A stretch of 64,000 bases of DNA. Origin: Methylomonas fluvii (GTDB lineage Bacteria; Pseudomonadota; Gammaproteobacteria; Methylococcales; Methylomonadaceae). Positions 1-8,556 of the stretch are shown here, in pieces. Position numbers and translations under genes: made by a program. A model generated the notes under the pieces. That model saw only the letters and a program-made list of their open reading frames with translations. It made no database searches and was not told the origin of the DNA. Every line of letters begins with the position of its first letter. Position 1 is the stretch's first letter. The stretch spans positions 1,302,001-1,366,000 of the forward strand of contig NZ_JACXST010000002.1 in NCBI RefSeq assembly GCF_014850975.1. The letters are read 5' to 3'.

Positions 1-18
1 GGGGTTACCATCGCTCAT
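1..18 (-). CDS. corC: Start of a CorC/YbeX-like gene (partial)
   Basis: Only the first six codons (MSDGNP) are visible before the window ends. The ATG overlaps the TGA stop of ybeY in an ATGA arrangement, which suggests translational coupling. In gammaproteobacteria the gene directly after miaB-phoH-ybeY is normally corC (ybeX), a CBS-domain protein linked to magnesium/cobalt efflux. The call rests on gene order and on the short N-terminal match to known CorC starts. No domain can be seen. Confidence 0.45.
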
Positions 19-479
19 TGCTTTCCATCCTCCATATAAGGGTTTGCTATACCTAATTTGCTCAAAATCTCAATCTCTAATGCTTCCATTTGTTCGGCAT
101 CCTGATCCTCTATATGGTCATACCCTAGCAAATGCAATACGCCGTGTATAGTGATATGCGCCCAATGATGTTCCGCCAATTTGTTTTGCTGTGATGCTTC
201 CTGTGCGATCAGTGGTGCACAAATCACCAAATCGCCCAGCAAGTCCATGTCCATCCCCGCCGGGGCTTCAAAGGGAAAACTGAGGATATTGGTAGGTCCG
301 CTCTTGTGACGGTACTGCTGATTCAGCTCTGAGATTTCCTCAGCATCGACCAAACGAATCACCAGTTCGCTGTCCGCGCCATCTTCAAAAATTGCCAGGG
401 CGGCATCCGCCCATTGCTGAAACTGCCCCAATTCGGGGTGAGGCGCCGACGTAGCAATTTGCATGTCGATATAATTCAT
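15..479 (-). CDS. ybeY: Endoribonuclease YbeY (rRNA maturation factor)
   Basis: YbeY is a single-strand-specific, metal-dependent RNase needed for 16S rRNA 3' maturation and ribosome quality control in the cytoplasm. The 154-residue product has the full family signature [11 protein letters not shown] at residues 112-122, which supplies the three zinc-binding histidines H112, H116 and H122. Its length is normal for the family. The gene lies 3 bases after the phoH-like gene and overlaps the next start codon by 4 bases, so it is part of the miaB-phoH-ybeY-corC operon. No defect is visible. Confidence 0.95.
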   Translation of the reverse strand: MNYIDMQIATSAPHPELGQFQQWADAALAIFEDGADSELVIRLVDAEEISELNQQYRHKSGPTNILSFPFEAPAGMDMDLLGDLVICAPLIAQEASQQNKLAEHHWAHITIHGVLHLLGYDHIEDQDAEQMEALEIEILSKLGIANPYMEDGKQ

Positions 480-482
480 ACA

Positions 483-1472
483 CTAAGCCGAGGGCGTGTG
501 CTCTTTTTCATAGTGCTCGTAAGCGGCGACTATCCGCTGCACCAAAGGATGCCGGACCACGTCCCGCACGCCGAAAAAGGTAAAACTGATACCCTCCACA
601 TCCTTCAGCACTTTCAACACATGTTTCAAACCGGACATTTTTTCGTTCGGTAAATCGATTTGCGTGACATCGCCGGTAATGACGGCGGTGGAGCCAAAAC
701 CGATCCGGGTCAGAAACATCTTGATCTGTTCCACCGTCGTGTTTTGCGCCTCGTCCAGAATAATAAACGAGTCGTTCAAGGTTCTACCACGCATGAAGGC
801 TAAGGGTGCCACTTCGATGACATTTTTTTCCAGTAGTTTTTCGACGCGTTCGAAGCCCAACATATCGTAAAGCGCATCGTACAAGGGCCGCAAATAAGGA
901 TCCACTTTTTGCGCCATGTCGCCCGGCAGGAAACCCAATTTCTCGCCGGCTTCCACTGCTGGCCGCACCAGGATAATCCGCCGCACGGTCTCGTTTTGCA
1001 ACGCATCAACCGCACACGCCACCGCCAGATAGGTTTTACCGGTACCGGCCGGGCCGACACCAAAATTAATGTCGTGCGAAATGATCTTGCGCAAATAGTC
1101 CTGCTGATTAAAACCGCGTCCCTTGATCACACCGCGCTTGGTTTTAATCGCCACCGGCTCCAATTTCACGTTCGGCGTAGCCTGTAGTAACTGGTCGATA
1201 CTGGCATCCTGCAAACTCAAATGCACTTGCTCCGGGGTAATTTCTTCCCGCTCGGTCAATTCGAACAATTTCTGAATCACCGCGCAAGCTGCCGTGACCG
1301 CTGCATCAACGCCCGTCACCTTAAAATGATTGCTGCGATTGGCGATCTCCACCTGCAAGCGTTGCTCTATCTGGCGAATATGCGCATCCAACTGCCCACA
1401 AAAATTGGACAATCGCTGCGCATCGGCGGGTAACAGGGTGATTTCTTGCGAAAAATGGCTGGCGTTCAACAC
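483..1472 (-). CDS. ybeZ: PhoH-like P-loop ATPase (YbeZ)
   Basis: This is a PhoH-family ATPase of 329 residues, close to E. coli YbeZ. The Walker A motif GPAGTGKT is at residues 140-147 and the Walker B-like LDEAQ at 239-243. The preceding 130 residues hold the KH-like N-terminal part typical of the family. The start is GTG; it shares its first base with the TAG stop of miaB (TAGTG), which argues for coupled translation. YbeZ is thought to work with YbeY in RNA metabolism, but its precise reaction is not settled. Neighbours and length are canonical. Confidence 0.93.
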   Translation of the reverse strand: MLNASHFSQEITLLPADAQRLSNFCGQLDAHIRQIEQRLQVEIANRSNHFKVTGVDAAVTAACAVIQKLFELTEREEITPEQVHLSLQDASIDQLLQATPNVKLEPVAIKTKRGVIKGRGFNQQDYLRKIISHDINFGVGPAGTGKTYLAVACAVDALQNETVRRIILVRPAVEAGEKLGFLPGDMAQKVDPYLRPLYDALYDMLGFERVEKLLEKNVIEVAPLAFMRGRTLNDSFIILDEAQNTTVEQIKMFLTRIGFGSTAVITGDVTQIDLPNEKMSGLKHVLKVLKDVEGISFTFFGVRDVVRHPLVQRIVAAYEHYEKEHTPSA

Positions 1473-2827
1473 TAGAGGGTCTGCGTAATTTTTTCGATGG
1501 ACGATTCTACAAGACGGCCGCGTAACGAATTCGGCAAGGCTTCGGCAATGTAGACATCGACGAACTGCCCGATTAAACGCGGGTGCCCGGCAAAATTGAC
1601 GGCGCGGTTATTCTCGGTCCGGCCAGTGAGATGCAAAGGGTTTTTCTTGGAGATGCCTTCCACCAACACACTCTGCACGCTACCGATCATCGATTCCGAA
1701 ATAGCCATGAACATTTCGTTCAGACGGTCTTTCAAGCGTTTCAGGCGTTGTTCCTTAACTGCCATACTGACATCGTCGGCAAAGTTGGCTGCCGGCGTAC
1801 CCGGTCTGGCACTGAAGATGAAACTGTAAGACAGGTCGTAACCGACTTCCTCGATCAAGGCCATAGTATCTTCAAAATCTTCTTCGGTTTCGCCGGGAAA
1901 GCCAACGATAAAATCCGACGACAAACTAATGCCTGGCCGCACCGCTTTCATCTTGCGCATGATTTCCAGATAATCTTCGCGCCTATGGCCACGCTTCATT
2001 TCCGCCAAAATGCGGTTGCTGCCGCTCTGCACGGGCAAATGCAAGTGATTGACCAACTGCGGAATCTCGGCAAACGCCTCGATAATATCGTCAGTGAATT
2101 CTAAAGGATGCGATGTGGTGAAACGAATACGATCTATACCATCGACCGCGGCAACACAATGCAACAACAGCGCAAAACTAGCCACATCGCCATCTTCCAT
2201 CGCGCCGCGATAAGCATTAACGTTTTGGCCGAGCAGATTGATCTCGCGCACGCCTTGCCTAGCCAACGTTTCGATTTCGGCAATCACATCGTTAAGCGGC
2301 CGGCTGACTTCTTCTCCGCGGGTGTACGGCACGACACAATAGGTACAGTACTTACTGCAACCTTCCATCACGGACACATAGGCCTTGGGCCCTTCTGCAC
2401 GCGGTTCCGGTAAATTATCGAATTTTTCGATTTCGGGAAAAGAAATGTCTACCACGTGCTTACCGGCACTACGCGCTTGGTTCAACAATTCGGGTAAACG
2501 GTGCAAGGTCTGCGGACCAAACACGATGTCTACATACGGCGCGCGTTTTTGCAGCGCTGCGCCTTCCTGGCTGGCCACGCAGCCACCAACACCAATAATC
2601 ACACCGGGACGCTTATCTTTGATTTTTTTCCAGCGCCCGACCGCGGAAAACACTTTTTCCTGAGCTTTTTCGCGGATCGAACAAGTGTTTAGTAACAACA
2701 CATCGGCTTGTTCCGGAATATCGGTCAATTCCATGCCATGCGACGCCATCAATACGTCCCGCATCTTGTCGGAATCGTATTCGTTCATTTGACAGCCGTT
2801 AGTCTGTATATAAAGTTTTTGCGCCAT
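1472..2827 (-). CDS. miaB: tRNA-2-methylthio-N6-dimethylallyladenosine synthase MiaB
   Basis: MiaB is a radical SAM methylthiotransferase that adds a methylthio group to i6A37 in tRNAs reading UNN codons. The 451-residue protein shows the three N-terminal cysteines of the auxiliary 4Fe-4S cluster (C12, C49, C83), the radical SAM motif CSKYCTYC with cysteines at 157, 161 and 164, and a C-terminal TRAM-like region. It is the first gene of a miaB-phoH-ybeY-corC operon read leftwards. A strong terminator just upstream separates it from the preceding gene. Confidence 0.97.
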   Translation of the reverse strand: MAQKLYIQTNGCQMNEYDSDKMRDVLMASHGMELTDIPEQADVLLLNTCSIREKAQEKVFSAVGRWKKIKDKRPGVIIGVGGCVASQEGAALQKRAPYVDIVFGPQTLHRLPELLNQARSAGKHVVDISFPEIEKFDNLPEPRAEGPKAYVSVMEGCSKYCTYCVVPYTRGEEVSRPLNDVIAEIETLARQGVREINLLGQNVNAYRGAMEDGDVASFALLLHCVAAVDGIDRIRFTTSHPLEFTDDIIEAFAEIPQLVNHLHLPVQSGSNRILAEMKRGHRREDYLEIMRKMKAVRPGISLSSDFIVGFPGETEEDFEDTMALIEEVGYDLSYSFIFSARPGTPAANFADDVSMAVKEQRLKRLKDRLNEMFMAISESMIGSVQSVLVEGISKKNPLHLTGRTENNRAVNFAGHPRLIGQFVDVYIAEALPNSLRGRLVESSIEKITQTL

Positions 2828-2860
2828 GCTTGATGAGATACCTCAACTACTCTCACTAAC

Positions 2861-2886
2861 AAAAAACCCCCGTCTCGCGACGGGGG
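2861..2886 (-). terminator. Rho-independent terminator between the ODP-like gene and miaB
   Basis: On the minus strand a perfect 8-bp stem (arms 2867-2874 and 2879-2886, CCCCCGTC/GACGGGGG) with a 4-base loop is followed by six T residues. It lies 47 bases after the stop of the ODP-like gene and ends transcription of that unit before miaB. Confidence 0.9.
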
Positions 2887-2932
2887 CTCGTAATGGCCGG
2901 ATTATAAACCCAATTTTCGGCAAATGCTTGTT

Positions 2933-3661
2933 TTATACGGCAATCCCCACTTGCAGGGCCTCGAACCAATCCAGAAAACGCTTCACATCATCGCCTTTAA
3001 ACATCCGACCATGTTGCGGCGCCAGTATGTCGATATCCAACTTCCTGACCCGATCAATCCAGGCCCGCTTAGCTTGATTAGAAGGCATCCAGCGCTGATG
3101 AAAGAAACGCATTTTCTCGACGTGCATATCGAAGTTGTCCACAAATACCGGCGTACCCGGCGCTTCCAAGGCTGCACCGACATCGCCGGACATCAGGATT
3201 TTGGCGTGTGGATCGTAAATATGGAAATTGGCAGAGGCGTGCAGGTAGTGCGCGGGCACGATCTGCAACTCGGTAGTACCGAGATTGATGACCCCGCCAT
3301 GATCAGGAATCGGCACATATTCGATAGTTTCGCAGCCGAAATGCCTTAAAAAACCTTCCCATAACGTTGCGGCATGCAGTTTGGCGTTAGGCAGCGCTTG
3401 ATCCCATAAACCCAAAGACGAAATGATGTCGGGATCTTGATGCGATGCGAACAAATCAGTAATTTCCTCGACTGGCGCATGGTGTAAAACCGCCGCCAGC
3501 ATTGGCGCAAACAGCTCTATGCCGCCGGGATCGATTAATAAGCAGCGATTAGCCGTCCTCACCATGTATTGGTTGGTATCGATAATTTTCTCGGGCTTAT
3601 GTACGTCGCGGCCAAACATTATCCATTGATAGGCGCCCTCATAAATTTTGGTCATTCTCAT
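2933..3661 (-). CDS. ODP-like MBL-fold di-iron protein (putative O2/NO sensor)
   Basis: This 242-residue metallo-beta-lactamase-fold protein resembles the di-iron domain of flavodiiron proteins and the stand-alone ODP proteins. Candidate iron ligands are H74, D76 and D78 in SHQDPD, H138/H141 in PAHYLH, D160 in MSGD and H217 in APQHG. There is no flavodoxin domain, so it probably cannot act alone as an oxygen or NO reductase. The start at 3661 is chosen because AGAGG precedes it and it avoids the upstream gene; the frame is open to 3742. Upstream lies a chemoreceptor-like gene 41 bases away. In spirochaetes ODP is a chemotaxis oxygen sensor; a similar role here is inference. Confidence 0.8.
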   Translation of the reverse strand: MRMTKIYEGAYQWIMFGRDVHKPEKIIDTNQYMVRTANRCLLIDPGGIELFAPMLAAVLHHAPVEEITDLFASHQDPDIISSLGLWDQALPNAKLHAATLWEGFLRHFGCETIEYVPIPDHGGVINLGTTELQIVPAHYLHASANFHIYDPHAKILMSGDVGAALEAPGTPVFVDNFDMHVEKMRFFHQRWMPSNQAKRAWIDRVRKLDIDILAPQHGRMFKGDDVKRFLDWFEALQVGIAV

Positions 3662-3702
3662 ACTAACTGTACCTCTTGGCCATACTGGGTTTGGTGGGTG
3701 CG

Positions 3703-4317
3703 CTATTCGGCGACGTTTATAATCGTCAATGCACTCCGGCATTTATGTACTTTATCGTTGATTATTTGCGCGGCGTTATCGACGCTTTCGGCAACCGCTT
3801 GTAGACTTTGCAGATACTCTCCCGCTTGCGAAGCCTCGATGCGAGAGTTGGCAGCAATCACCCGGGCCGCTCTGGCCGGATGCATCACATCAGCCAACTT
3901 AATCAATAATTCCGAAACCTGGATAATAAACTCTCGATGACAAATCTGCGTTCTTAGCCTGACTTCCTGCAACGGGGTGGCCAAAGAATCGGCATATCTA
4001 GCGCCGACAGCCAACTGCCCCACTTTCTCGAAGCGCCTGCATGCTTCGGTCATCCGTTGTTCATTGACTGTCAGGCGATAAAGGTGGAAAGCATATTCGT
4101 TGATGTTATTGACCAATTCGATCGTATCCTTGGCCAATTCGTTTATGAAGTCGGTGATGGGCTGGAAGCCCTTGGCCTTTTCTCCGGCCCTGAAAGCAAT
4201 CGCTTTGGCATTGGCTGCGGCGAGAGAAATTTCCTTGGCCACTTCCATCACCGCACTCAATTCGGCGGCTATGGAAGCCACAGCGACAAATTGGGACTTG
4301 GTTTGATTGACTTGCAT
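3703..4317 (-). CDS. Small cytosolic chemoreceptor-like protein
   Basis: The 204-residue, mostly helical protein has no signal peptide or membrane segment. Residues about 25-70 resemble the cytoplasmic signalling hairpin arm of methyl-accepting chemotaxis proteins (ISLAAANAKAIAFRAGEKAK followed by GF, compare the chemoreceptor pattern NAAIEAARAGE-GRGF). The rest is helical with no recognisable sensor. It lacks a full-length receptor coiled coil, so it may be a degenerate or minimal receptor. It precedes the ODP-like gene in the same direction, 41 bases away, and the two are probably co-transcribed. Its function is unknown; a signalling partner for the di-iron protein is a hypothesis. Confidence 0.65.
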   Translation of the reverse strand: MQVNQTKSQFVAVASIAAELSAVMEVAKEISLAAANAKAIAFRAGEKAKGFQPITDFINELAKDTIELVNNINEYAFHLYRLTVNEQRMTEACRRFEKVGQLAVGARYADSLATPLQEVRLRTQICHREFIIQVSELLIKLADVMHPARAARVIAANSRIEASQAGEYLQSLQAVAESVDNAAQIINDKVHKCRSALTIINVAE

Positions 4318-4417
4318 ACTGAAAGACCCTCAGATCGACGATAAATTTATTTATAGCTTAGCCGACAAATAAATACCCGTGCTATTTGAGTTTCTAATAA
4401 ATGCGCGTCAACCCCGG

Positions 4418-5110
4418 TTATTTAGGTCGATAATGAGTTGGATCAGCCACACCCAGATTTTGAAAACCGGCCGCCCGCAATCTGCAGGCATCGCACACGC
4501 CGCAGGCTCTACCTTTAATATCAGCGGAATAACAGGAAACCGTATCCGCGTAATTGACGCCCAGTTCTAAACCTTTTTGGATAATCTCGGCTTTGCTGAG
4601 TGCTATCAGCGGTGTGTGAATTTGAATTTTATGGCCTTCCACTCCCGCTTTGGTGCCCAGGTTGGCCATATCCTGAAAAGCTTTGATAAATTCCGGCCGG
4701 CAGTCTGGGTAACCGGAATAATCGACGGCGTTAACGCCGATGAATACGTCGTGAGCGTTCACCACTTCCGCCCAACCCAAGGCAAATGCCAGAAATATAG
4801 TATTTCTGGCCGGCACATAAGTCACGGGAATGCCGGCTTGCGGCGTAGTCGGCACATCGATCCGGGCGTCTGTCAACGCGGAACCGCCGATTGCGCTCAA
4901 GCCGAGGTTGATAATTTTATGATCGGCAACCTGATAGTGCTTGGCAATCCTCCTCGACGCTTCCAATTCGGCATTATGGCGCTGGCCGTAATCGAAACTC
5001 AGGGCGTAGCAAGTAAACCCTTGTTGCTTGGCAAGTGCCAAGACCGTTATAGAATCCAGGCCACCGGACAATAAAATAATTGCCGGCCTGGAACTGCTGC
5101 TATTTTCCAC
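4418..5110 (-). CDS. queC: 7-cyano-7-deazaguanine synthase QueC
   Basis: QueC converts 7-carboxy-7-deazaguanine, with ATP and ammonia, to preQ0 in queuosine synthesis. The 230-residue protein has the PP-loop motif SGGLDS at residues 15-20 and the C-terminal zinc site with cysteines 193, 203, 206 and 209. It overlaps the end of queE by 11 bases, so the two are coupled. It closes the long yebC-to-queC run of minus-strand genes. Length and motifs are complete. Confidence 0.97.
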   Translation of the reverse strand: MENSSSSRPAIILLSGGLDSITVLALAKQQGFTCYALSFDYGQRHNAELEASRRIAKHYQVADHKIINLGLSAIGGSALTDARIDVPTTPQAGIPVTYVPARNTIFLAFALGWAEVVNAHDVFIGVNAVDYSGYPDCRPEFIKAFQDMANLGTKAGVEGHKIQIHTPLIALSKAEIIQKGLELGVNYADTVSCYSADIKGRACGVCDACRLRAAGFQNLGVADPTHYRPK

Positions 5111-5744
5111 GCGCGTCGTTCCAAAGAAATTTATGTAATTGAATTTGAAACCGAACCTGCAGTTGGTCGGCCAAAATGCGCTCGGCTAGTTCGGTCGGCG
5201 ACATCACATCCATCACCGGCGAGAATAGTACTTGGCAATGTTCCACTAAGCGATACCGCTCAAGTTGTTGCTTGGCCCATTGGTAATCGGCGGCGTCGGC
5301 AATCACGAATTTGACTTGATCGTGGGACGTTAAATACTGGATATTGTCATATCGATTTCGCTCAAGCTCTCCGGAACTCGGTGTTTTTAGATCCATGACT
5401 TTACTGACCCGACTGTCAACCATCGACACATCCAAAGCACCGCTGGTTTCCAGCGAAACCTTGTAACCGGCATCGAGCAGTCTAACCATTAAAGGATTGC
5501 AGCCAGGTTGTGCTAAAGGTTCGCCGCCGGTTACCGTCACATAGCGGGTGTTGTAACGCCCAACTTGCTCGAAAATATCGTCGATGCTGAGTTTTTCGCC
5601 ACCAGTAAACGCATAGGCGGTATCGCAATAGGAACAGCGCAATGGACAGCCGGTCAAGCGAATAAAGACGGTGGGCAATCCCACCGTATTCGCCTCACCC
5701 TGTAGGGAATAAAAAATTTCGGTAATACGTAGCGTTTGTTCCAT
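5100..5744 (-). CDS. queE: 7-carboxy-7-deazaguanine synthase QueE
   Basis: QueE is the radical SAM enzyme that contracts the 6-carboxytetrahydropterin ring to 7-carboxy-7-deazaguanine. The N terminus has FYSLQGE, the substrate-binding signature, and the cluster motif GCPLRCSYC with cysteines 33, 37 and 40. The CX3CX2C spacing is the standard one. The protein is 214 residues. It lies 12 bases after cpoB and overlaps queC, as in many gammaproteobacteria. Confidence 0.96.
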   Translation of the reverse strand: MEQTLRITEIFYSLQGEANTVGLPTVFIRLTGCPLRCSYCDTAYAFTGGEKLSIDDIFEQVGRYNTRYVTVTGGEPLAQPGCNPLMVRLLDAGYKVSLETSGALDVSMVDSRVSKVMDLKTPSSGELERNRYDNIQYLTSHDQVKFVIADAADYQWAKQQLERYRLVEHCQVLFSPVMDVMSPTELAERILADQLQVRFQIQLHKFLWNDARGK

Positions 5745-5756
5745 CCCAACGCCAAC

Positions 5757-6623
5757 TTATTGCGGCATTTGCGCCAGCTTTTTTTCCGCCAAATGCGCGG
5801 CAGTGGTGCCTGGATAGCTGGTCGTCACCCGCGTCAGATAATCGCGAGCTTTTGCGATGTTTTGCAAATCGAATTCGATATAACCCAGTTTCAGTAAGGC
5901 ATCAGGGACTTTCGAGCTATTGGGATATTGACTAACCACCTTATTGAATGCGCCGCGCGCCGCATCGAATTCGCGGTTGATCTTATACGCTTCCGCCAAC
6001 CAATACTGAGAATTGTCGGCAAACTCGCCGGCCGGAAAATCCTTCAGCAACTCCTGAAACATTTTTATGGCTTGGGCATTGTGGCCATTGCGTAAAGTGT
6101 CGTAAGCCGATTGATACCTTTCCTTTTCATTGCCTTGTGTCGCGGTCGCGGTCGGCTTATTGTCCACTACGGGCGAAGCAGCCGGAGCAGGAGTCGCAGT
6201 TGCAACTGGCGCCGGAATTGGTGCAGCCGGGGCCGCTGGCGTAGCGGGCTGAGCAGCTGTAACCGACGCTTGTCCAGTCGTAGCAGCGTCCGCCGGTACG
6301 GTTGCAGGAGATGGCTGAACCGCCGGCGTTTGCCCGCCTGCGGTAAGCGCCTGCATCCGATCATCCAGATCGGAGTACATATTGCTTTGCTTTCTTTGTA
6401 AGTCGGCGATGGTCTGGGATTGCTCCTCGACCATGCCGCGCAATTGTTGCACTTCCGACTGTAACTGCTCCAATCTGCCCAATACCTCAAAAATAGCATT
6501 GTCAGTGGCGGCCGGCTGTGCATAAGCATTCCCAGCCGGGTAACCCGCACCGTTAGGGGCAGCACCAGCTTCGGCAGATAAACCAAAGCCGAGAGTCAGT
6601 ATCAGAAGCGCACGCTTACTCAT
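5757..6623 (-). CDS. cpoB: Cell division coordinator CpoB (YbgF)
   Basis: CpoB is a periplasmic protein that links Tol-Pal energy to peptidoglycan synthesis during constriction. The 288-residue product starts with a signal peptide (about residues 1-22). A coiled-coil trimerisation region at about 40-95 follows (ELQSEVQQLRGMVEEQ-type heptads), then a long Ala/Pro/Thr-rich linker, then TPR repeats in the last 120 residues (QYWLAEAYKINREFDAARGA). The start at 6623 overlaps the pal stop (ATGA); the frame is open further upstream to 6659, but that would run deeper into pal. Its place after pal is the standard order. Confidence 0.93.
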   Translation of the reverse strand: MSKRALLILTLGFGLSAEAGAAPNGAGYPAGNAYAQPAATDNAIFEVLGRLEQLQSEVQQLRGMVEEQSQTIADLQRKQSNMYSDLDDRMQALTAGGQTPAVQPSPATVPADAATTGQASVTAAQPATPAAPAAPIPAPVATATPAPAASPVVDNKPTATATQGNEKERYQSAYDTLRNGHNAQAIKMFQELLKDFPAGEFADNSQYWLAEAYKINREFDAARGAFNKVVSQYPNSSKVPDALLKLGYIEFDLQNIAKARDYLTRVTTSYPGTTAAHLAEKKLAQMPQ

Positions 6624-7189
6624 TGATAGCCAACTTCCACACGACGATTTTGGCCCCACGCGGATTCGTCATGCCCGGAAACAGCAGGCTTTTCCTCGCC
6701 GTAGCTAACCACTTCCAATTGGCCGGCGGTAACGCCTTGCGAACGCATCATTCTTTCCACGGACTTTGCCCGCTGTTCGCCCAGTGCGATGTTGTATTCA
6801 CTGGAACCACGTTCGTCAGCATGGCCGGATAGAATCACATGCTGGTTTGGGTGCGAAGCCAAATAACGAGCATGCGCCGCGACAACAGGGACGTAGTCTT
6901 GTTTGACTTGGCTGCTATCCAATTCAAAATAAATCACTTGTTTAGACAATGGATTGTTAGGGTCGCTGAACTCAGGACCCAGGTTCGCGCCGGAACCGGA
7001 GCCAAAGCTGCTGCCATTGCCTGAACCAAATTGGCTGCCGGACATAGAACCATCATTGTAACCGCTGGTAGACGCATCCGTACCTTGGGTAGAATCTGCC
7101 AAGCCTTCTTCTTCGGTTGAGCTACAGCCTGTTGTTACCAAAATCGCAGTCATGGCCAAAGCCAAATAGGTTTTGTTAAATCTCATCAA
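6620..7189 (-). CDS. pal: Peptidoglycan-associated lipoprotein Pal
   Basis: Pal is an outer-membrane lipoprotein that binds peptidoglycan and TolB. The 189-residue precursor has a lipoprotein signal peptide with the acylated cysteine at residue 22 (LVTTGC). A Gly/Ser-rich spacer follows (about 45-70), then an OmpA-like peptidoglycan-binding domain with YFELDSS and LSGHADERGSSEYN. A start two codons in (Met2) is also possible only as a one-residue shift. It sits between tolB and cpoB and overlaps cpoB by 4 bases. Confidence 0.97.
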   Translation of the reverse strand: MMRFNKTYLALAMTAILVTTGCSSTEEEGLADSTQGTDASTSGYNDGSMSGSQFGSGNGSSFGSGSGANLGPEFSDPNNPLSKQVIYFELDSSQVKQDYVPVVAAHARYLASHPNQHVILSGHADERGSSEYNIALGEQRAKSVERMMRSQGVTAGQLEVVSYGEEKPAVSGHDESAWGQNRRVEVGYQ

Positions 7190-7250
7190 TTTTCTCCAAA
7201 TATTAAGTAAAACTCAGGTAGCGATAGTGTGAGGGCTATCGCGCTTGCAA

Positions 7251-8534
7251 TCAAGGTGCCCAGGCCGGTTCACGGACCTCGCCACTCTCGAATGCCAATT
7301 TCTGTTGCATCGCGCCATCGGTGGACACCACCGATAAGGCCGACCGGCCGCCGCGATTAGCGGCAAATAAAACCATGCTGCCATTGGGCGCAAAACTAGG
7401 TGACTCGTCAAGATTGCCTTCGGTCAACACATTCACGGTGCGCGAAGCCATATCCATCACTGCAATCTTATAACCGCCGCCACTGCTGGTGACCATCGCC
7501 AGGCTTCTGCCATCAGCGGAAAAACGGCCTCTGGCGTTATAGTCGCCCTGAAATGTCACCCGACTGGCCTTGCCACCGGAGGCTGGCATCAGGTAAAGCT
7601 GGGGTTTGCCACCTTGATCAGACGTAAACAAGATAGAGCTGCCATCCGGAGACCATGTTGGCTCGGTGTCAATGGACAAACCGCTGGTCAGGCGCGTCAA
7701 TGCCCGGCTGCCTAAATTCAAAACATAGACATCTGGACTGCCATCTTTAGACAAGGTAATCGCCAGACGGCTGCCGTCCGGCGAAAAAGCCGGCGCGCCG
7801 TTGATGCCGGGATACGAGGAAACGCTTTCGCGTTGCCCGGTGGCCAGCGTTTGCACCCAAATTTCCGAACGCTTGGTATGGAACGACACGTAAGCAATTT
7901 TACTACCGTCAGGTGACCAAGCCGGCGCCATGATAGGTTCCGGGGATTCGGCGATGGTCCGGGGGTTATAACCATCGGCATCGGCCACTTGCAGCATGAA
8001 CTGCTTGCCATTGCCGCGGCGCACGCTGGTGACATAGGCAATCCGGGTATTGAACGCACCCTTACGTCCGGTCAGTTTTTCGTAAATCAGATCACTGATG
8101 TGGTGCGCAGCGCGACGCAATTCGTTGGCGCCGGCAGTCAGACGGTAACCCATCAACAACTGGCCGTTATGCACATTGAACAAATGAAACTGGATGTTGT
8201 AACTGCCGCCATTACCAACCACTTGGCCTATCGCCATATAGTCTTGGCCCAGTACCTGCCAATCCTTGAAATTAACCCGCTCGGGTTCGCTAGGTTTGGT
8301 CAGCATATCGTCTTCGGACAAGGTTTTGAAAAACCCGCTGCCGCCCAAATCAGAACTGATCACATCGGACAATTTAACATTGCCGATAGAGCCTTGTTGA
8401 GCAAACGGCACGATGGCGATAGGGACCGCAGTTTGCGAACCTTTGGTAATTTCTATGGTTAAACCGACCGCCTGCGCCACTGTAAACATCCCAGCCAAAA
8501 TGCCGCCGACTAACATTCTTGTGATTAACATCAT
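7251..8534 (-). CDS. tolB: Tol-Pal system beta-propeller protein TolB
   Basis: TolB is the periplasmic propeller that binds Pal and receives signals from TolA. The 427-residue product has a signal peptide ending near residue 22 (VAQAVG). An N-terminal alpha/beta domain follows, then repeated propeller blades marked by [36 protein letters not shown] and SADGRSLA. Length is normal. It lies 22 bases after tolA and 61 bases before pal. Confidence 0.97.
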   Translation of the reverse strand: MMLITRMLVGGILAGMFTVAQAVGLTIEITKGSQTAVPIAIVPFAQQGSIGNVKLSDVISSDLGGSGFFKTLSEDDMLTKPSEPERVNFKDWQVLGQDYMAIGQVVGNGGSYNIQFHLFNVHNGQLLMGYRLTAGANELRRAAHHISDLIYEKLTGRKGAFNTRIAYVTSVRRGNGKQFMLQVADADGYNPRTIAESPEPIMAPAWSPDGSKIAYVSFHTKRSEIWVQTLATGQRESVSSYPGINGAPAFSPDGSRLAITLSKDGSPDVYVLNLGSRALTRLTSGLSIDTEPTWSPDGSSILFTSDQGGKPQLYLMPASGGKASRVTFQGDYNARGRFSADGRSLAMVTSSGGGYKIAVMDMASRTVNVLTEGNLDESPSFAPNGSMVLFAANRGGRSALSVVSTDGAMQQKLAFESGEVREPAWAP

Positions 8535-8556
8535 TCTCTCGTTTCCGTTTTACTGA

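Noticed and set aside
3662-3742. Longer start of the ODP-like gene at 3742
   Set aside because: It would overlap the upstream gene by 40 bases, and the added residues look unlike the family; the start at 3661 has a better ribosome site.
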